Assembly: GCF_009911265.1 (NCBI RefSeq)
Contig: NZ_QXXA01000011.1
Span: 62,001 to 126,000, forward strand
DNA length: 64,000 nucleotides
From: Senegalia massiliensis
GTDB taxonomy: Bacteria; Bacillota; Clostridia; Tissierellales; SIT17
Direction: 5' to 3'
The position numbers and the translations under genes are program-made. A model generated the notes under the pieces. It searched no databases, was not told the origin of the DNA, and saw nothing but the letters and a program-made list of their open reading frames with translations. This document shows positions 46,036 to 56,019 of this stretch, one piece after another. How positions within the stretch are numbered: the first letter of the stretch is position 1; each line of letters opens with the position of its first letter.

Positions 46036-49000
46036 TTAAAGAGATAGTTTATGCTTTCTTGCCATAAAGAAACCAATTAATATAAGTGTTAATCCTGTTA
46101 TATAAAATGATAAACTACTCTTTTCACCTGTTTGTGGTAATGAGCCATCTTTATTTGAATCATCCGCTCCTGCAACTTTAGAATCTTCTAGTTCATTTTC
46201 AATCTCTAATTCTAAGTTTAAATTATCAGAAGTGATTTCCACTTTATGCTTAGTTTTATCTAATACATATCCTTCTGGTGATTCAATTTCTTGTATTGTA
46301 TATTCTCCTCTTATTAAATCGTTAACACTTACCTTTCCTTCTTTATCTGTTACTAAAGTTTCTACTAAGTTTCCTTCACTGTCTCTTAATTCAAATTTAG
46401 CTCCAGATAGTACTTTATCTGTGTCTTTTTCTACTTTAAGAATATTAATAGATCCTCTCATGAAGTTTTCAACTGTCTTTTGGATATCTAATTCATCTGC
46501 AGTTAACTCTACTTCATATTTTGTTTCATCTAACTCATATCCTTCTGGTGCTTTTATTTCTTGAATAGTATACTTACCTCTTGGTAAGCTACCAATACCT
46601 GCTTGACCATTTTCATCTGATACTAGAGTTTCTACTAAGTTTCCTTCACTATCTCTTAGTTCAAACTCTGCTCCAGATAGAGGCTCCTCTGTATCTCCAT
46701 CTATCTTGTTTATAATTATTGAACCATGTTTAAAGTTTTTAATAGTCATTTCTGGATTTAAGTTCTCAGAATTTAATTCTATTTTATGTTTTGTTTCATT
46801 TAGTACATATCCTTCTTTTGTTTCTATTTCTTCTATAATGTACTCGCCTCTTCTTAAATCACCAAGACTTGCATAACCATTTTCGTCTGTTACTAGCTCT
46901 TCATCTACTGTTCCAGCTTCATTTGTTACCTTAAACTTCACACCTGATAGAGGTTCTTCAGTATCTCCATCTATCTTATTAATTGATATTGATGCTTTCA
47001 TAAAGTTTGATACTTCATACTCATAATTTAAGTTTTCAGCATTTAATTCTACTTCATGTTTTGTTTCATCTATAATATATCCTTCTGGTGCTTTTGTTTC
47101 TTCTATAGTATACTTACCTCTTCTTAAGTTATCAAGGCTTGCTTCACCATTTTCGTCTGTTGTTAGAATTTCGTTTACTGTTCCTGTTTCATTTGTTACC
47201 TTAAATTCTGCTCCAGATAATGGTGCTTCTGTATAGCCATCTTTTTTAACTATTGATATTGATGCTTTCATGAAATTTGAAACTTTATGAGTATAATTTA
47301 GATTTTCATCATTTAATTCTATTTGATGCTTCGTATCATCTAATTCATAACCTTCTGGTGCTTTTGTTTCTTCTATAGTATAATTACCTCTTCTTAAATT
47401 ATCTACACTTGCTTTACCTTCATCATCTGTTTTTAAAGTCTTTTCAAATGTACCATCTTCACTTGTTATCTTAAACTCTGCACCTGATAATGGTGATTCG
47501 GTATAACCATCATCTTTAACTATTAATATAGAAGCATTTTTATAGTTTTGAATAGTTTTTTCTATATTTAATGTTTCAGAGTTTATATTTATTTCATGAA
47601 TAGTTTCATCTAGCACATAACCTTCTGGTGCTTTTGTTTCTTTAAGAGTATACTTACCTCTTGGTAAATTGCTTATATTTGCCTTACCGTCATTATCTGT
47701 TTTTAAAGTCTTTTCAAATGTCCCATCTTCACTTGTTATCTTAAACTCTGCTCCAGATAATGGTGATTCCGTATAACCATCTTTCTTTACTATTGATAAA
47801 GATCCTTTTTTAAGATTCTCTATTGTTTGTTTTATTTGATTAGTTGAATCTACTTTTATTTCTATTGCCTCTTCATCAATTATTTCATATCCATCTGGTG
47901 CTGCTTTTTCTCTTAAATAATATGTTCTATATGATAAGCCTTCAAAAACTAACTTTCCGTTTTTATCAGTAGCTTTTGTTTCAACTATCTTTTCATCACC
48001 ATTTAACAGATAATACAACTCAAACTCTGCTCCAGGTAATAAATCTCCAGATTCTCCATCTTTCTTTTCTACTAATATAGAACCTCTATTAACTCCACTT
48101 CCTGATCCACCTGAAGTTTGTTTAGCTGTATACTCTACAGAATCATTTTGGTCTATATTTTGTTCTGATCCTGAGAAACTTGCATTATTTTTAACTGTAC
48201 CTGTTTCAGATATTACAACTGTATCATATTTAACTTCATAGACTGAATTTATGCTATTTAAAAATTCTATTTTTAATTCAGTTTCATCATTAGCTAAATC
48301 ATTAGTTTTTAATGTATAATCTTCACCTTTTACTAATTCACTATTATCTGATTTATCATATATTTTCAAACTATCTTGAATATATACAAGGCCTGAACTT
48401 ATTGTATCTATAAATACTGAGCCTGGCTTAATTTCTGATAAGGATTCATTTATAGTAATTTTCCAGTTTATTTCATCATCAGTATAAACAGTATTACCTT
48501 CTATACCTTCGCCTTCCTTTACTACAAAACTGTTGGATTTTGGATACTTTACCTCTGCAGTATAAGTTTTATCCTTATTAACAGTTGCAGAATTAGAATA
48601 ATTAGGTTTTGATATGCCCTCTATATTAGTAGTATACTCTACTAAATAAGGTTTATCTATACCACCATGGAATGTTAGGTTGAAGCCTGTATATTTTCCT
48701 TCTTCTCCTACTCCTTTTATAGTATATGAATCAGTAGTTAAGACTTGTCCTGTTTCATCTATAGTCCCATCAGGATTTACACTATATTCTTTTATTACAA
48801 TACTATCTAAATCTATTATATATTGACCCTCACTTAATGTATCTTCAACTACAAATTCACTACCTGTATAGTCTTTAGATAAATAGTTTAAATGTAATTT
48901 CCAATCAACTTTTCTTTCTGGTTTATTAAGTTTACCTGACTTCTTACCATTGTTCGTTGCTGTGTCATTTATTTTATGACTTGCTTTTCTTGGTTCTTTG

Positions 49001-51393
49001 AAATCTACAGTTTTTCCGTTATACTCAGTTTTTCCTATAAACTCTGCCTTATTTTTATATATACTTTTATCTGAGCCAGTATTTTCTGTAAGATGCTTAT
49101 CATCTGGATCAAATGATGTTTTATATGATATAGAATACTCTTTTCCTTCAAGTGGTAACACTGTATTTTTAAATTCCAATATAAAACCTTCACCATAATT
49201 ACTACCATTAGGTATTATAGTATAGTCAGTACCTTTTTCTAATTCTTTATCAAATCCTTTAAACACTAAACTATCTTCTAAAAACACTAACCCATTATTG
49301 GGGAATGTATCTACTATTTTAAGATCTGTTATCTTACCTTTTTTAGGATCGATCTTTAATTCCCAACTCATTGTTTTATCTTTATAATTAATGTCTTTTG
49401 CACTTTTATTAAAGTTATTTGATATTTCAGGTTCTTCATTTGCTTCCTCGGTAATATCACCTACACCAATTCCATCACCAGTAAGTTTTGCTTTATTTTC
49501 AAAACTTACTTGATCATAATTAGTTATTTCTGTTTTATATACAATTTTATATGATGAATCTATATTTCCAAAATCTATTGTAAATCCATCAGTAGTTACT
49601 TGTGGTTTAGGATTTGTAATTTCCTTTCCACTAGAATCAGTTATTATGAAACTATCTTCTATTAATTCTAATCCTTCACCAATTGTATCAGTTATTTTTA
49701 CATTTTTGATATTAGCATTAGCTTTATTTACATGTATAGTCCATTCAATTGTTTTATTATTATAATCTATATCAGCGTCACCATTTTTTTTCAATAGACT
49801 ATCTCTTTTAATTGTAACTTCACCAGTATCTTCTTTTTGTTCTATATTACTTGCTGTTAAAGTAGCTTTATTTATGAATTTATTAGATTGTTGGTATTCA
49901 CCACTATTTACTTTGCTATAGTCTATATCAGTAGTATACTTAATTTGATAAGCTTCATTTATATCTCCTAATGCTATTTCAAAGTTATCTCCATTATTAG
50001 TTATAATTTTATCTTTTATTTCATTACCTATTACTTCATTACCAGCATTATCAAAAGTCAATTCATATATTTTTATAGTACCCTCTTGGACAGTTAATCC
50101 ATCCGGTAATTGATCTATAATCTTAGCATTATTAATTGTGTCTTCAGATTCGTTTACATTTATAACCCAATTAATCTCAGTTGCATCTAAGTCTTTATTA
50201 GCTATTCCATCTTTCTTTTCTATATAGTTTCCTCTAGTAATTTCTACTGTGGCATTATCTGTATGAGGTCCATCATTACTATTTATAGTAGCTTCATTTG
50301 TAAATGATAATTTACTATTATCAGTTATTTTTGTAGTATATCTTATACTATATGCACTATTTATATCTCCAAAATCTATTGGAAATTTAGTTGCACTTTT
50401 ATCAGTACTAGGTTTTTCACCAGTTATACTTCCATCATAACCAATAGTAAGATCATATATTTCTATATTTTCAAGTTCTACTCCTTCTGGAAGAACATCT
50501 TCTACTGTTACTCCTTTTAACTCTTCTAGACCTTTATTTATATCTAATGTCCAAGTAATATTAGTTGGGTTCATTTTTTTATCAGCTAAACCACTTTTAT
50601 CAATTATAGGATTATTACCTTTAGGTTTAAGTGTAATAGTAAAAGATTTATCTGTTTTATCATTAAACTTAACCTCTTGAGAAGTATCATCTTCAAATTC
50701 TTCTAAATCGAATTCAAAATTAAACCATACATTTCCACTTCTCTGTTGTTTTCCTACTAATTCATCATTAAATTCTACTCTTAGTGTTTTACTATTTTTA
50801 TTTAAATAGTATGTACCTATTTTTATATTTTCACCACTTAATAAATCACCATCTGTATCTGAAAATGGTATAAATTCATCTGGTATTGAAATTTCAGCCC
50901 AATCACCTGATTGAAGATTTACACTATCTTCTAATTCCCAATTATAATCTATTCTTATTGTAGTATCCTCTGTTACTTCAATTGTAGTATCTGTAGATAT
51001 TTGATTTCCATTAACTTTGAGAATTACAGAGCTGAAAATATTACCTAAATCCTTAGACTCTGAACTTTGAGAAGCTTTTATTAATGAATTGTCTGTTTCT
51101 CCTTCATTATTTTGTTCAGGCTCTGTTTTATTTGAATTAGTTTCTTCTAAATTTTCTTCAGTTTCTATAGGTTCTGTACCCTTAGAATTATCTAATTCAA
51201 TTGATTTTTGCTGTTCATCAACAAGCTTTTGTTGACTACTTACATTTGTAATCTCTTCGTCAAGCTGTTGAGTATTAACATTTTCATCTGCAGATACAGT
51301 ATTTAAAGTGAAAGTACTTCCCATTTGCAGAACTAATGTTAATACTAAAAGCACAGCTAAAAATTTCTTGCTATTTGTCCATGACATTTTCAT
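46036..51393 (-). CDS. LPXTG-anchored multidomain adhesin
   Basis: 1785 residues. A signal peptide (1-35, cleavage after V-S-A) is followed by an E/Q/N/S-rich spacer (36-110). An N-terminal adhesive Ig-like domain (about 110-260) precedes six collagen-binding-type modules of about 130 residues, each opening with an I-x-W-x-(L/I) strand, for example IEWTIHVNKA or INWKITINES. Seven SpaA/Cna-B modules of about 90 residues follow (LSGAEFKI...LPRGKYTLKETKAPEGY), with the Lys and Glu expected for isopeptide bonds. The C-terminus is L-P-Q-T-G-E (from residue 1752), a hydrophobic helix and a basic tail, the sortase A signal. The ligand is unknown; no sortase is encoded here. AAGGAG precedes ATG 51393. 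Confidence 0.93.
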   Translation of the reverse strand: MKMSWTNSKKFLAVLLVLTLVLQMGSTFTLNTVSADENVNTQQLDEEITNVSSQQKLVDEQQKSIELDNSKGTEPIETEENLEETNSNKTEPEQNNEGETDNSLIKASQSSESKDLGNIFSSVILKVNGNQISTDTTIEVTEDTTIRIDYNWELEDSVNLQSGDWAEISIPDEFIPFSDTDGDLLSGENIKIGTYYLNKNSKTLRVEFNDELVGKQQRSGNVWFNFEFDLEEFEDDTSQEVKFNDKTDKSFTITLKPKGNNPIIDKSGLADKKMNPTNITWTLDINKGLEELKGVTVEDVLPEGVELENIEIYDLTIGYDGSITGEKPSTDKSATKFPIDFGDINSAYSIRYTTKITDNSKLSFTNEATINSNDGPHTDNATVEITRGNYIEKKDGIANKDLDATEINWVINVNESEDTINNAKIIDQLPDGLTVQEGTIKIYELTFDNAGNEVIGNEIKDKIITNNGDNFEIALGDINEAYQIKYTTDIDYSKVNSGEYQQSNKFINKATLTASNIEQKEDTGEVTIKRDSLLKKNGDADIDYNNKTIEWTIHVNKANANIKNVKITDTIGEGLELIEDSFIITDSSGKEITNPKPQVTTDGFTIDFGNIDSSYKIVYKTEITNYDQVSFENKAKLTGDGIGVGDITEEANEEPEISNNFNKSAKDINYKDKTMSWELKIDPKKGKITDLKIVDTFPNNGLVFLEDSLVFKGFDKELEKGTDYTIIPNGSNYGEGFILEFKNTVLPLEGKEYSISYKTSFDPDDKHLTENTGSDKSIYKNKAEFIGKTEYNGKTVDFKEPRKASHKINDTATNNGKKSGKLNKPERKVDWKLHLNYLSKDYTGSEFVVEDTLSEGQYIIDLDSIVIKEYSVNPDGTIDETGQVLTTDSYTIKGVGEEGKYTGFNLTFHGGIDKPYLVEYTTNIEGISKPNYSNSATVNKDKTYTAEVKYPKSNSFVVKEGEGIEGNTVYTDDEINWKITINESLSEIKPGSVFIDTISSGLVYIQDSLKIYDKSDNSELVKGEDYTLKTNDLANDETELKIEFLNSINSVYEVKYDTVVISETGTVKNNASFSGSEQNIDQNDSVEYTAKQTSGGSGSGVNRGSILVEKKDGESGDLLPGAEFELYYLLNGDEKIVETKATDKNGKLVFEGLSYRTYYLREKAAPDGYEIIDEEAIEIKVDSTNQIKQTIENLKKGSLSIVKKDGYTESPLSGAEFKITSEDGTFEKTLKTDNDGKANISNLPRGKYTLKETKAPEGYVLDETIHEININSETLNIEKTIQNYKNASILIVKDDGYTESPLSGAEFKITSEDGTFEKTLKTDDEGKASVDNLRRGNYTIEETKAPEGYELDDTKHQIELNDENLNYTHKVSNFMKASISIVKKDGYTEAPLSGAEFKVTNETGTVNEILTTDENGEASLDNLRRGKYTIEETKAPEGYIIDETKHEVELNAENLNYEYEVSNFMKASISINKIDGDTEEPLSGVKFKVTNEAGTVDEELVTDENGYASLGDLRRGEYIIEEIETKEGYVLNETKHKIELNSENLNPEMTIKNFKHGSIIINKIDGDTEEPLSGAEFELRDSEGNLVETLVSDENGQAGIGSLPRGKYTIQEIKAPEGYELDETKYEVELTADELDIQKTVENFMRGSINILKVEKDTDKVLSGAKFELRDSEGNLVETLVTDKEGKVSVNDLIRGEYTIQEIESPEGYVLDKTKHKVEITSDNLNLELEIENELEDSKVAGADDSNKDGSLPQTGEKSSLSFYITGLTLILIGFFMARKHKLSL
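46195..48100 (-). repeat. seven tandem Cna-B coding repeats
   Basis: About 270-base units coding for the stalk modules of the adhesin. Neighbouring units are nearly identical in places; for example the stretch K-K/D-D-G-Y-T-E-S-P-L-S-G-A-E-F-K-I-T-S-E occurs in units 2 and 3, so unit number may vary by recombination. Confidence 0.85.
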
Positions 51394-51416
51394 ATTACAT
51401 TCTCCTTACTTTTTTA

Positions 51417-51532
51417 TATTACATAACGTTATAGTTCTATCCTCCTTTTAAACTTGGTTCTAATTTCCTATTTACAATAGGATATTAGAACTATACCCGT
51501 TTTAATTAAGATATAACATTTATTATGTAATA
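51417..51532. promoter_or_regulatory. nested inverted repeats upstream of the adhesin
   Basis: Outer arms TATTACATAA/TTATGTAATA (51417-51426, 51523-51532) enclose an inner hairpin of 16-bp arms with one mismatch (51457-51472, 51476-51491; GTTCTAATTTCCTATT). A related ATAGTTCTATCC lies at 51431. It falls in the leader or promoter of the adhesin and could be an operator, an RNA structure or an invertible segment. Confidence 0.5.
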
Positions 51533-51570
51533 TATTACTAAAATAATTAAAATGTAATTCTTTTCTCAAA

Positions 51571-52806
51571 TTAATAAATATTTTTACAGTTAGTTTCCTT
51601 TATAAATAATATTGATACCATAGACATTATTATAAATATTAAACAAACATATAAGATTAAAGTATAATCATAGTTACTTAATTCTAAAACATACCCTATA
51701 AGTGGTTGAATAATTGCTGCAAACAAAAATCCTCCCATATTAGCTATAGATGTAGATACTCCTGGATATTTCTCAGGATTCACTTCTTTTGCTATTGCCC
51801 ATGAAAGTATAAATCCAGAAGAAAATAATCCCATAAGAAAAAATAATATATACAAATAATTTATATCAAGATCTACAAATATAAATATTAACCATATGAA
51901 TAAATAAATTATAGTTGAAATTATAAATGGCAATTTTCTTTTCTTTAATTTATCTGAAATATTCCCAATAACTAAGCTTCCTATCATAAGTCCAATTGTT
52001 ATCATCATGGTGAATATGGAAGCTTCACTTTTAGAAATATTATATGTATAAATCATATAAGGAACTCCCCATGTACCCATAAAAGCTATGACTGTACCAA
52101 AAATTCCTCCCATGGCAAAGAAACTTGGCCATGTATGTGGATTTTTAAATACTGTTTTGATACCACTTCTAATATTTAAATCGTCTTTTTCATTAATAAT
52201 CACAATAGGCTCAAGCCCTACATCCTCAGGATTATTTCTTACTATAATATAGGCAAGTATTGCTATACCAATACTTATAAATCCAATTACAGAAAAAGAA
52301 TTTCTCCATCCAATAGTTGCTACTAGTAATACCAAAGGATATTGGGCAAGTAAAGCTCCACCATTTCCGATAAAAGATGTAAGGCCTGACATTTTTCCGA
52401 ATTCGGAAGGCTTAAACCACTGTGATAATACTTTAAGTATTGAAATAAAAATTACAGAAACTCCAAAACCTACTATAAGCCTGCCAATATAAGCCATAGT
52501 AATATTTTGAGAAAATCCAAATATAATAGAGCCTATTCCTGCAAATACGGCTCCTAATGTAACCGTTTTCCTAGCGCCTAAAGTATCCGCAAGTATTCCA
52601 CTTGGTATTTGCATTAACATATATGGATAAAAATACATGGAACCAAAATTTCCAAATTCTACATCTGTTATACTAAATGAATTTATAAGTTCTTCTCTTA
52701 CAACACCTGCTGCTACCCTATGAAAAAATACTATAACATAAGAAAGAGCAAGTACTCCCCATATAATCCATCGCCTATTATATTCCTTCTCATTTATGCT
52801 TTCCAA
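51571..52806 (-). CDS. MFS transporter
   Basis: 411 residues with twelve predicted helices. Start TTG 52806, seven bases after AAAGGAGG; an upstream in-frame ATG lacks a site. The opening W-I-I-W-G-V-L-A-L-S-Y-V-I-V-F-F-H-R-V-A-A-G-V-V and the loop L-A-D-T-L-G-A-R-K-T-V (MFS motif A between helices 2 and 3) resemble the organic-anion/glycerol-phosphate branch. A second motif A-like loop is ISDKLKKRKLPF. Substrate not inferable. Separate transcript between the adhesin and the metal transporter. Confidence 0.82.
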   Translation of the reverse strand: MESINEKEYNRRWIIWGVLALSYVIVFFHRVAAGVVREELINSFSITDVEFGNFGSMYFYPYMLMQIPSGILADTLGARKTVTLGAVFAGIGSIIFGFSQNITMAYIGRLIVGFGVSVIFISILKVLSQWFKPSEFGKMSGLTSFIGNGGALLAQYPLVLLVATIGWRNSFSVIGFISIGIAILAYIIVRNNPEDVGLEPIVIINEKDDLNIRSGIKTVFKNPHTWPSFFAMGGIFGTVIAFMGTWGVPYMIYTYNISKSEASIFTMMITIGLMIGSLVIGNISDKLKKRKLPFIISTIIYLFIWLIFIFVDLDINYLYILFFLMGLFSSGFILSWAIAKEVNPEKYPGVSTSIANMGGFLFAAIIQPLIGYVLELSNYDYTLILYVCLIFIIMSMVSILFIKETNCKNIY

Positions 52807-52875
52807 ATAAATTCCTCCTTTAAAATATATATCTAATTTTAAGTATATCATACATAATAATACAATTAATAAAAA

Positions 52876-52901
52876 AATCTTGAAGAGTATTCTCCAAGAT
52901 T
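52876..52901 (-). terminator. terminator after the metal ABC transporter genes
   Basis: 7-bp arms AATCTTG/CAAGATT with an inner GAG/CTC pairing, followed on the minus strand by TTTTTT, 7 bases from the permease stop. Confidence 0.72.
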
Positions 52902-52908
52902 AATAAGT

Positions 52909-53721
52909 TTATTTCTTTAAAATTTTTCCCTTAATAATAGTTAATATGAAATATGTTGATGCTGATAAAAGTATTATTGTAGCCCCTGAAGCTATATCAA
53001 ATGTATATGATATAAATAATCCTGTAACTGTAAATACAATTCCTATTATACTGGAAATTATCATCATATTTTTCAAATCATAAGTAAATAATTTAGCAAT
53101 AGCAGGTGGTATAGTAAGAAGAGCTATAACAAGTATTATCCCTACTACTTTAAGTAATACTACAATAGTTAAAGCTATCATTACAAATAAAAAGTTCTCT
53201 AAAAATCTAGTTTTTATTCCCAATACTCTTGAAAATTCTTCATCAAATAAATAAGATTTCCAATAATTAAATAATAATACAATAGAAGTAACTACCACAA
53301 TATTTGCTACAATCATTATGTTCATAGAAAAATCTGATACTGTAAGAATATCTCCAAAAAGATAGGATGTCATATCTGGTGGATATCCTTCCATTAGGGA
53401 TATAAAAAATATTCCAAGAGACATTCCTACTGACCAAAATATCCCTATTATGGCATCTGAATTAGTTTTTGCACGTCTATTTATTGTAGATATAGAAAGT
53501 GCAGCAATAATTGAAAATAAAAATGCACCTATTATAGGTTCAAACCCCAATAGATAACCAAGGCCTATACCTCCAAAGGAAGTATGAGCTATACCTCCAC
53601 TCATCATTACAAGTCTTTTCTCTACAATTATAGTACCTATTATCCCACAAACAATACTTGCGAGTATTGCTGCAATAAAAGCATTTGTAAAAAAATCATA
53701 TTTAAATGCTTCTAATATCAT
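52909..53721 (-). CDS. metal ABC transporter permease (ZnuB/TroC-like)
   Basis: 270 residues, about eight helices, family ABC-3. It opens with F-M-T-N-A-F-like F-F-T-N-A-F-I-A-A-I-L-A-S-I-V-C-G-I-I-G and has MMSGGIAHTSFGGIGLGYLLG (coupling region) and VGIILVIALLTIPPAIAKLFT. The start overlaps the ATPase gene stop by four bases (ATGA type). Imports Zn or Mn with a solute-binding lipoprotein, which is not encoded in this window. Confidence 0.9.
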   Translation of the reverse strand: MILEAFKYDFFTNAFIAAILASIVCGIIGTIIVEKRLVMMSGGIAHTSFGGIGLGYLLGFEPIIGAFLFSIIAALSISTINRRAKTNSDAIIGIFWSVGMSLGIFFISLMEGYPPDMTSYLFGDILTVSDFSMNIMIVANIVVVTSIVLLFNYWKSYLFDEEFSRVLGIKTRFLENFLFVMIALTIVVLLKVVGIILVIALLTIPPAIAKLFTYDLKNMMIISSIIGIVFTVTGLFISYTFDIASGATIILLSASTYFILTIIKGKILKK

Positions 53722-54476
53722 ATTTCTTCACCTTCCTCATCATGAACATGAAGCACTCTATGAGGAGTATTTCCATGTGCTATTAATTCTACTGGACATC
53801 CATAAACATTTTCTAATGTCCTTTTACTCAATTTTGTATCATCACCATGATAATGCATTTTTTTATTTAAACAAGCAACCGTATCTATATAAGAATTAAT
53901 GACCCCTACATCATGACTTACTACTATTATAGTTTTATCTTCATTTAACCTTTTAAGTAAATTATATATTTCTGTTTTAGAATTAGCATCTAAACTTGCT
54001 GTAGGTTCATCTAATATCATAATTTCAGGTTCCATTATAAGTGCACGAGCAATAAGTACCTTTTGAAGTTGTCCACCTGATAATTGTGATATTTGTCTAT
54101 TTCTAAATTTATATATGCCAAGGCTATGCATTATTTCCTCAGCCTTGTTAATATCTGTGTTTTTGAATCTATGAAGAAATTTAATTTTACCTTCAAGTTT
54201 GCCTAGAAGTATAACATCTAATACTTTTATAGGAAATGTTCTATCAAAATTACTAAACTGCGGTACATAACCAATAGGTCTATGGTCATTTATTTTTACT
54301 TCACCAATATTTGGTTTTATAAGGCCTAAAAGAGATTTCAAAAGAGTAGTTTTTCCTCCACCATTTGGTCCTATTACTCCTAAAAATTCACCTTTTTTAA
54401 TTTTTATATTTATATCATCTAAAGCAGTTACATTATCATATTTTACAGTGAGATTATTTACCTCTATGATATTCAT
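53718..54476 (-). CDS. metal ABC transporter ATP-binding protein (ZnuC-like)
   Basis: 252 residues from ATG 54476 (AAGGAAGGTG upstream). Walker A GPNGGGKTT, signature LSGGQLQKVLIARAL, Walker B IMILDEPTASLD, switch His in VVSHD. The C-terminal H-G-N-T-P-H-R-V-L-H-V-H-D-E is His-rich, as in zinc/manganese importers. It pairs with the overlapping permease gene. No Zur/Fur box was recognised in the 160 bases upstream. Confidence 0.9.
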   Translation of the reverse strand: MNIIEVNNLTVKYDNVTALDDINIKIKKGEFLGVIGPNGGGKTTLLKSLLGLIKPNIGEVKINDHRPIGYVPQFSNFDRTFPIKVLDVILLGKLEGKIKFLHRFKNTDINKAEEIMHSLGIYKFRNRQISQLSGGQLQKVLIARALIMEPEIMILDEPTASLDANSKTEIYNLLKRLNEDKTIIVVSHDVGVINSYIDTVACLNKKMHYHGDDTKLSKRTLENVYGCPVELIAHGNTPHRVLHVHDEEGEEI

Positions 54477-54591
54477 CAATTCACCTTCCTTATTCCTTAC
54501 AATATACCTATTTTATCAGATTGAAAAATGCTGTCAATATGAATATACCCTAATATTATATTCTAGACAATATGATATAATTTAAACAATT

Positions 54592-54634
54592 AAAAAAGAA
54601 CTAATTCAATAATAAAATGAACCAGCTCTTTTTT
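54592..54634 (-). terminator. terminator of the D-aminoacylase operon
   Basis: Imperfect 17-bp arms, A6-GA-C-TAATTCA against TGAA-CCAG-TCT6, close to the stop codon at 54641. Minus-strand T run present. Confidence 0.7.
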
Positions 54635-54640
54635 ATATTA

Positions 54641-55996
54641 TTATTTTATAATTTTACCTAGTCGTGATTTCAGTATTTTTTTATCTTTTGCTACAATTTC
54701 ACCATTTATTATAACATATTCAATACCTTCTGGAGGCAATGTAGGATTTAAATAATCTGCTTTATCTTGAATGTTTTTAGGGTCAAATATAACTAAATCT
54801 GCATCATAATTTAATTTTATTTGTCCTTTAGATTTTAATCCTAACCTTTTAGCTGGTATTAATGTCATTTTCTTTAAAGCTTCTAACATAGATATTTTCT
54901 CTTCTTCTCTTACATATTTTGATAATGCTTTTGGAAATGTACCTGCTCCTCTAGGATGTCCTTGAGAGGTATTGTATAGTCCATCACTTGCTATGCTCAT
55001 AAAAGGTGATTTTAATGCTCTTACAACTTCATCTTCATTCATTACAAAAGCTACTACTAACATATTAGGATGTTCTTTTCTAGCTTTTATAAATAATTCT
55101 TTATTGCATCTAACCCCCTTATAAGGTTCTTCAGTAAGTAAAATACTGTCATAAGACTTGTTCCAGAGGTCAAAACACCCTTCATCAAATACAGCTGAAC
55201 CAATATAAGTGCTAAATGCATCATATGGATAACAATCTGCTTCAATATCAATACCATCATCTATAGCCTTTTGTATTACTTCTAAAGTTTCATTCATCAT
55301 ACCGTAAGCCGCACAACTTCCTAAATGAGATATTTGCATTGGTATTCCAGTTTTTTTAGAAATCTCTATAAGTTCTTTAACAGATTCTATAGCATATTTA
55401 GCATCTTTTCTATAATGGGCTGAAAGTAGTACTTCTTTTCCTCTTAAAGGTTCACATAATTTAACAATTTCATCTAATGTTATTCCAGGTGAATACTCAA
55501 TTCCAAATGATAATCCTATTGCACCATAATCTATAGCCTCATTTAATAAAACTTTCATTTGCTCTATTTCTTTATCAGTTGCTTTTCTATACCTATCTTC
55601 TATTCCTACTTGTTCTCTTAAATAATTATGTCCTATAAATAAAAGATAGTTTATAGGAGAACCATTTTTATCTACAAAATCATAAAACTCTTTAATTGAT
55701 TGCTTATTTATTCCACAATTTCCTCCAACACCAGTAGTAACACCCATAAGTAACATTTTATTAGCTATGTCGTAATCATCATTATCAATAGTATTTCCTA
55801 TTGTTTCTTCATGCATATGAATGTCAATAAATCCAGGAGATACTATCTTTTTTTCTGCATCAATTATAATTTTAGCTTCTCCTATATTTTTACCTATTTT
55901 TACTATTTTTCCACTACTTATTCCAATATCTAATATATCTTTAGAACTATTATCAAAATCATATATTTCACCATTAGTTATTTTCAAATCAAACAT
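54641..55996 (-). CDS. N-acyl-D-amino-acid deacylase (D-aminoacylase family)
   Basis: Amidohydrolase-superfamily zinc enzyme releasing free D-amino acids from N-acyl derivatives. 451 residues. Metal ligands are in G-F-I-D-I-H-M-H-E-E, and the conserved Cys is in G-V-T-T-G-V-G-G-N-C-G-I (the D-aminoacylase bridging Cys). Further on are I-E-A-D-C-Y-P-Y-D-A, the catalytic Asp region M-S-I-A-S-D-G-L-Y and H-P-R-G-A-G-T-F-P-K-A-L-S-K-Y-V-R-E-E, all strongly family-specific. Last gene of a three-gene operon with a YfcC transporter and an M20 hydrolase, controlled by a probable IclR operator. Confidence 0.9.
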   Translation of the reverse strand: MFDLKITNGEIYDFDNSSKDILDIGISSGKIVKIGKNIGEAKIIIDAEKKIVSPGFIDIHMHEETIGNTIDNDDYDIANKMLLMGVTTGVGGNCGINKQSIKEFYDFVDKNGSPINYLLFIGHNYLREQVGIEDRYRKATDKEIEQMKVLLNEAIDYGAIGLSFGIEYSPGITLDEIVKLCEPLRGKEVLLSAHYRKDAKYAIESVKELIEISKKTGIPMQISHLGSCAAYGMMNETLEVIQKAIDDGIDIEADCYPYDAFSTYIGSAVFDEGCFDLWNKSYDSILLTEEPYKGVRCNKELFIKARKEHPNMLVVAFVMNEDEVVRALKSPFMSIASDGLYNTSQGHPRGAGTFPKALSKYVREEEKISMLEALKKMTLIPAKRLGLKSKGQIKLNYDADLVIFDPKNIQDKADYLNPTLPPEGIEYVIINGEIVAKDKKILKSRLGKIIK

Positions 55997-56019
55997 ATTT
56001 TCATCTCCAATTATAATTT

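Noticed and set aside
46195-48100. CRISPR array or tandem satellite
   Set aside because: The periodicity of about 270 bases is explained by Cna-B coding modules in one open reading frame.
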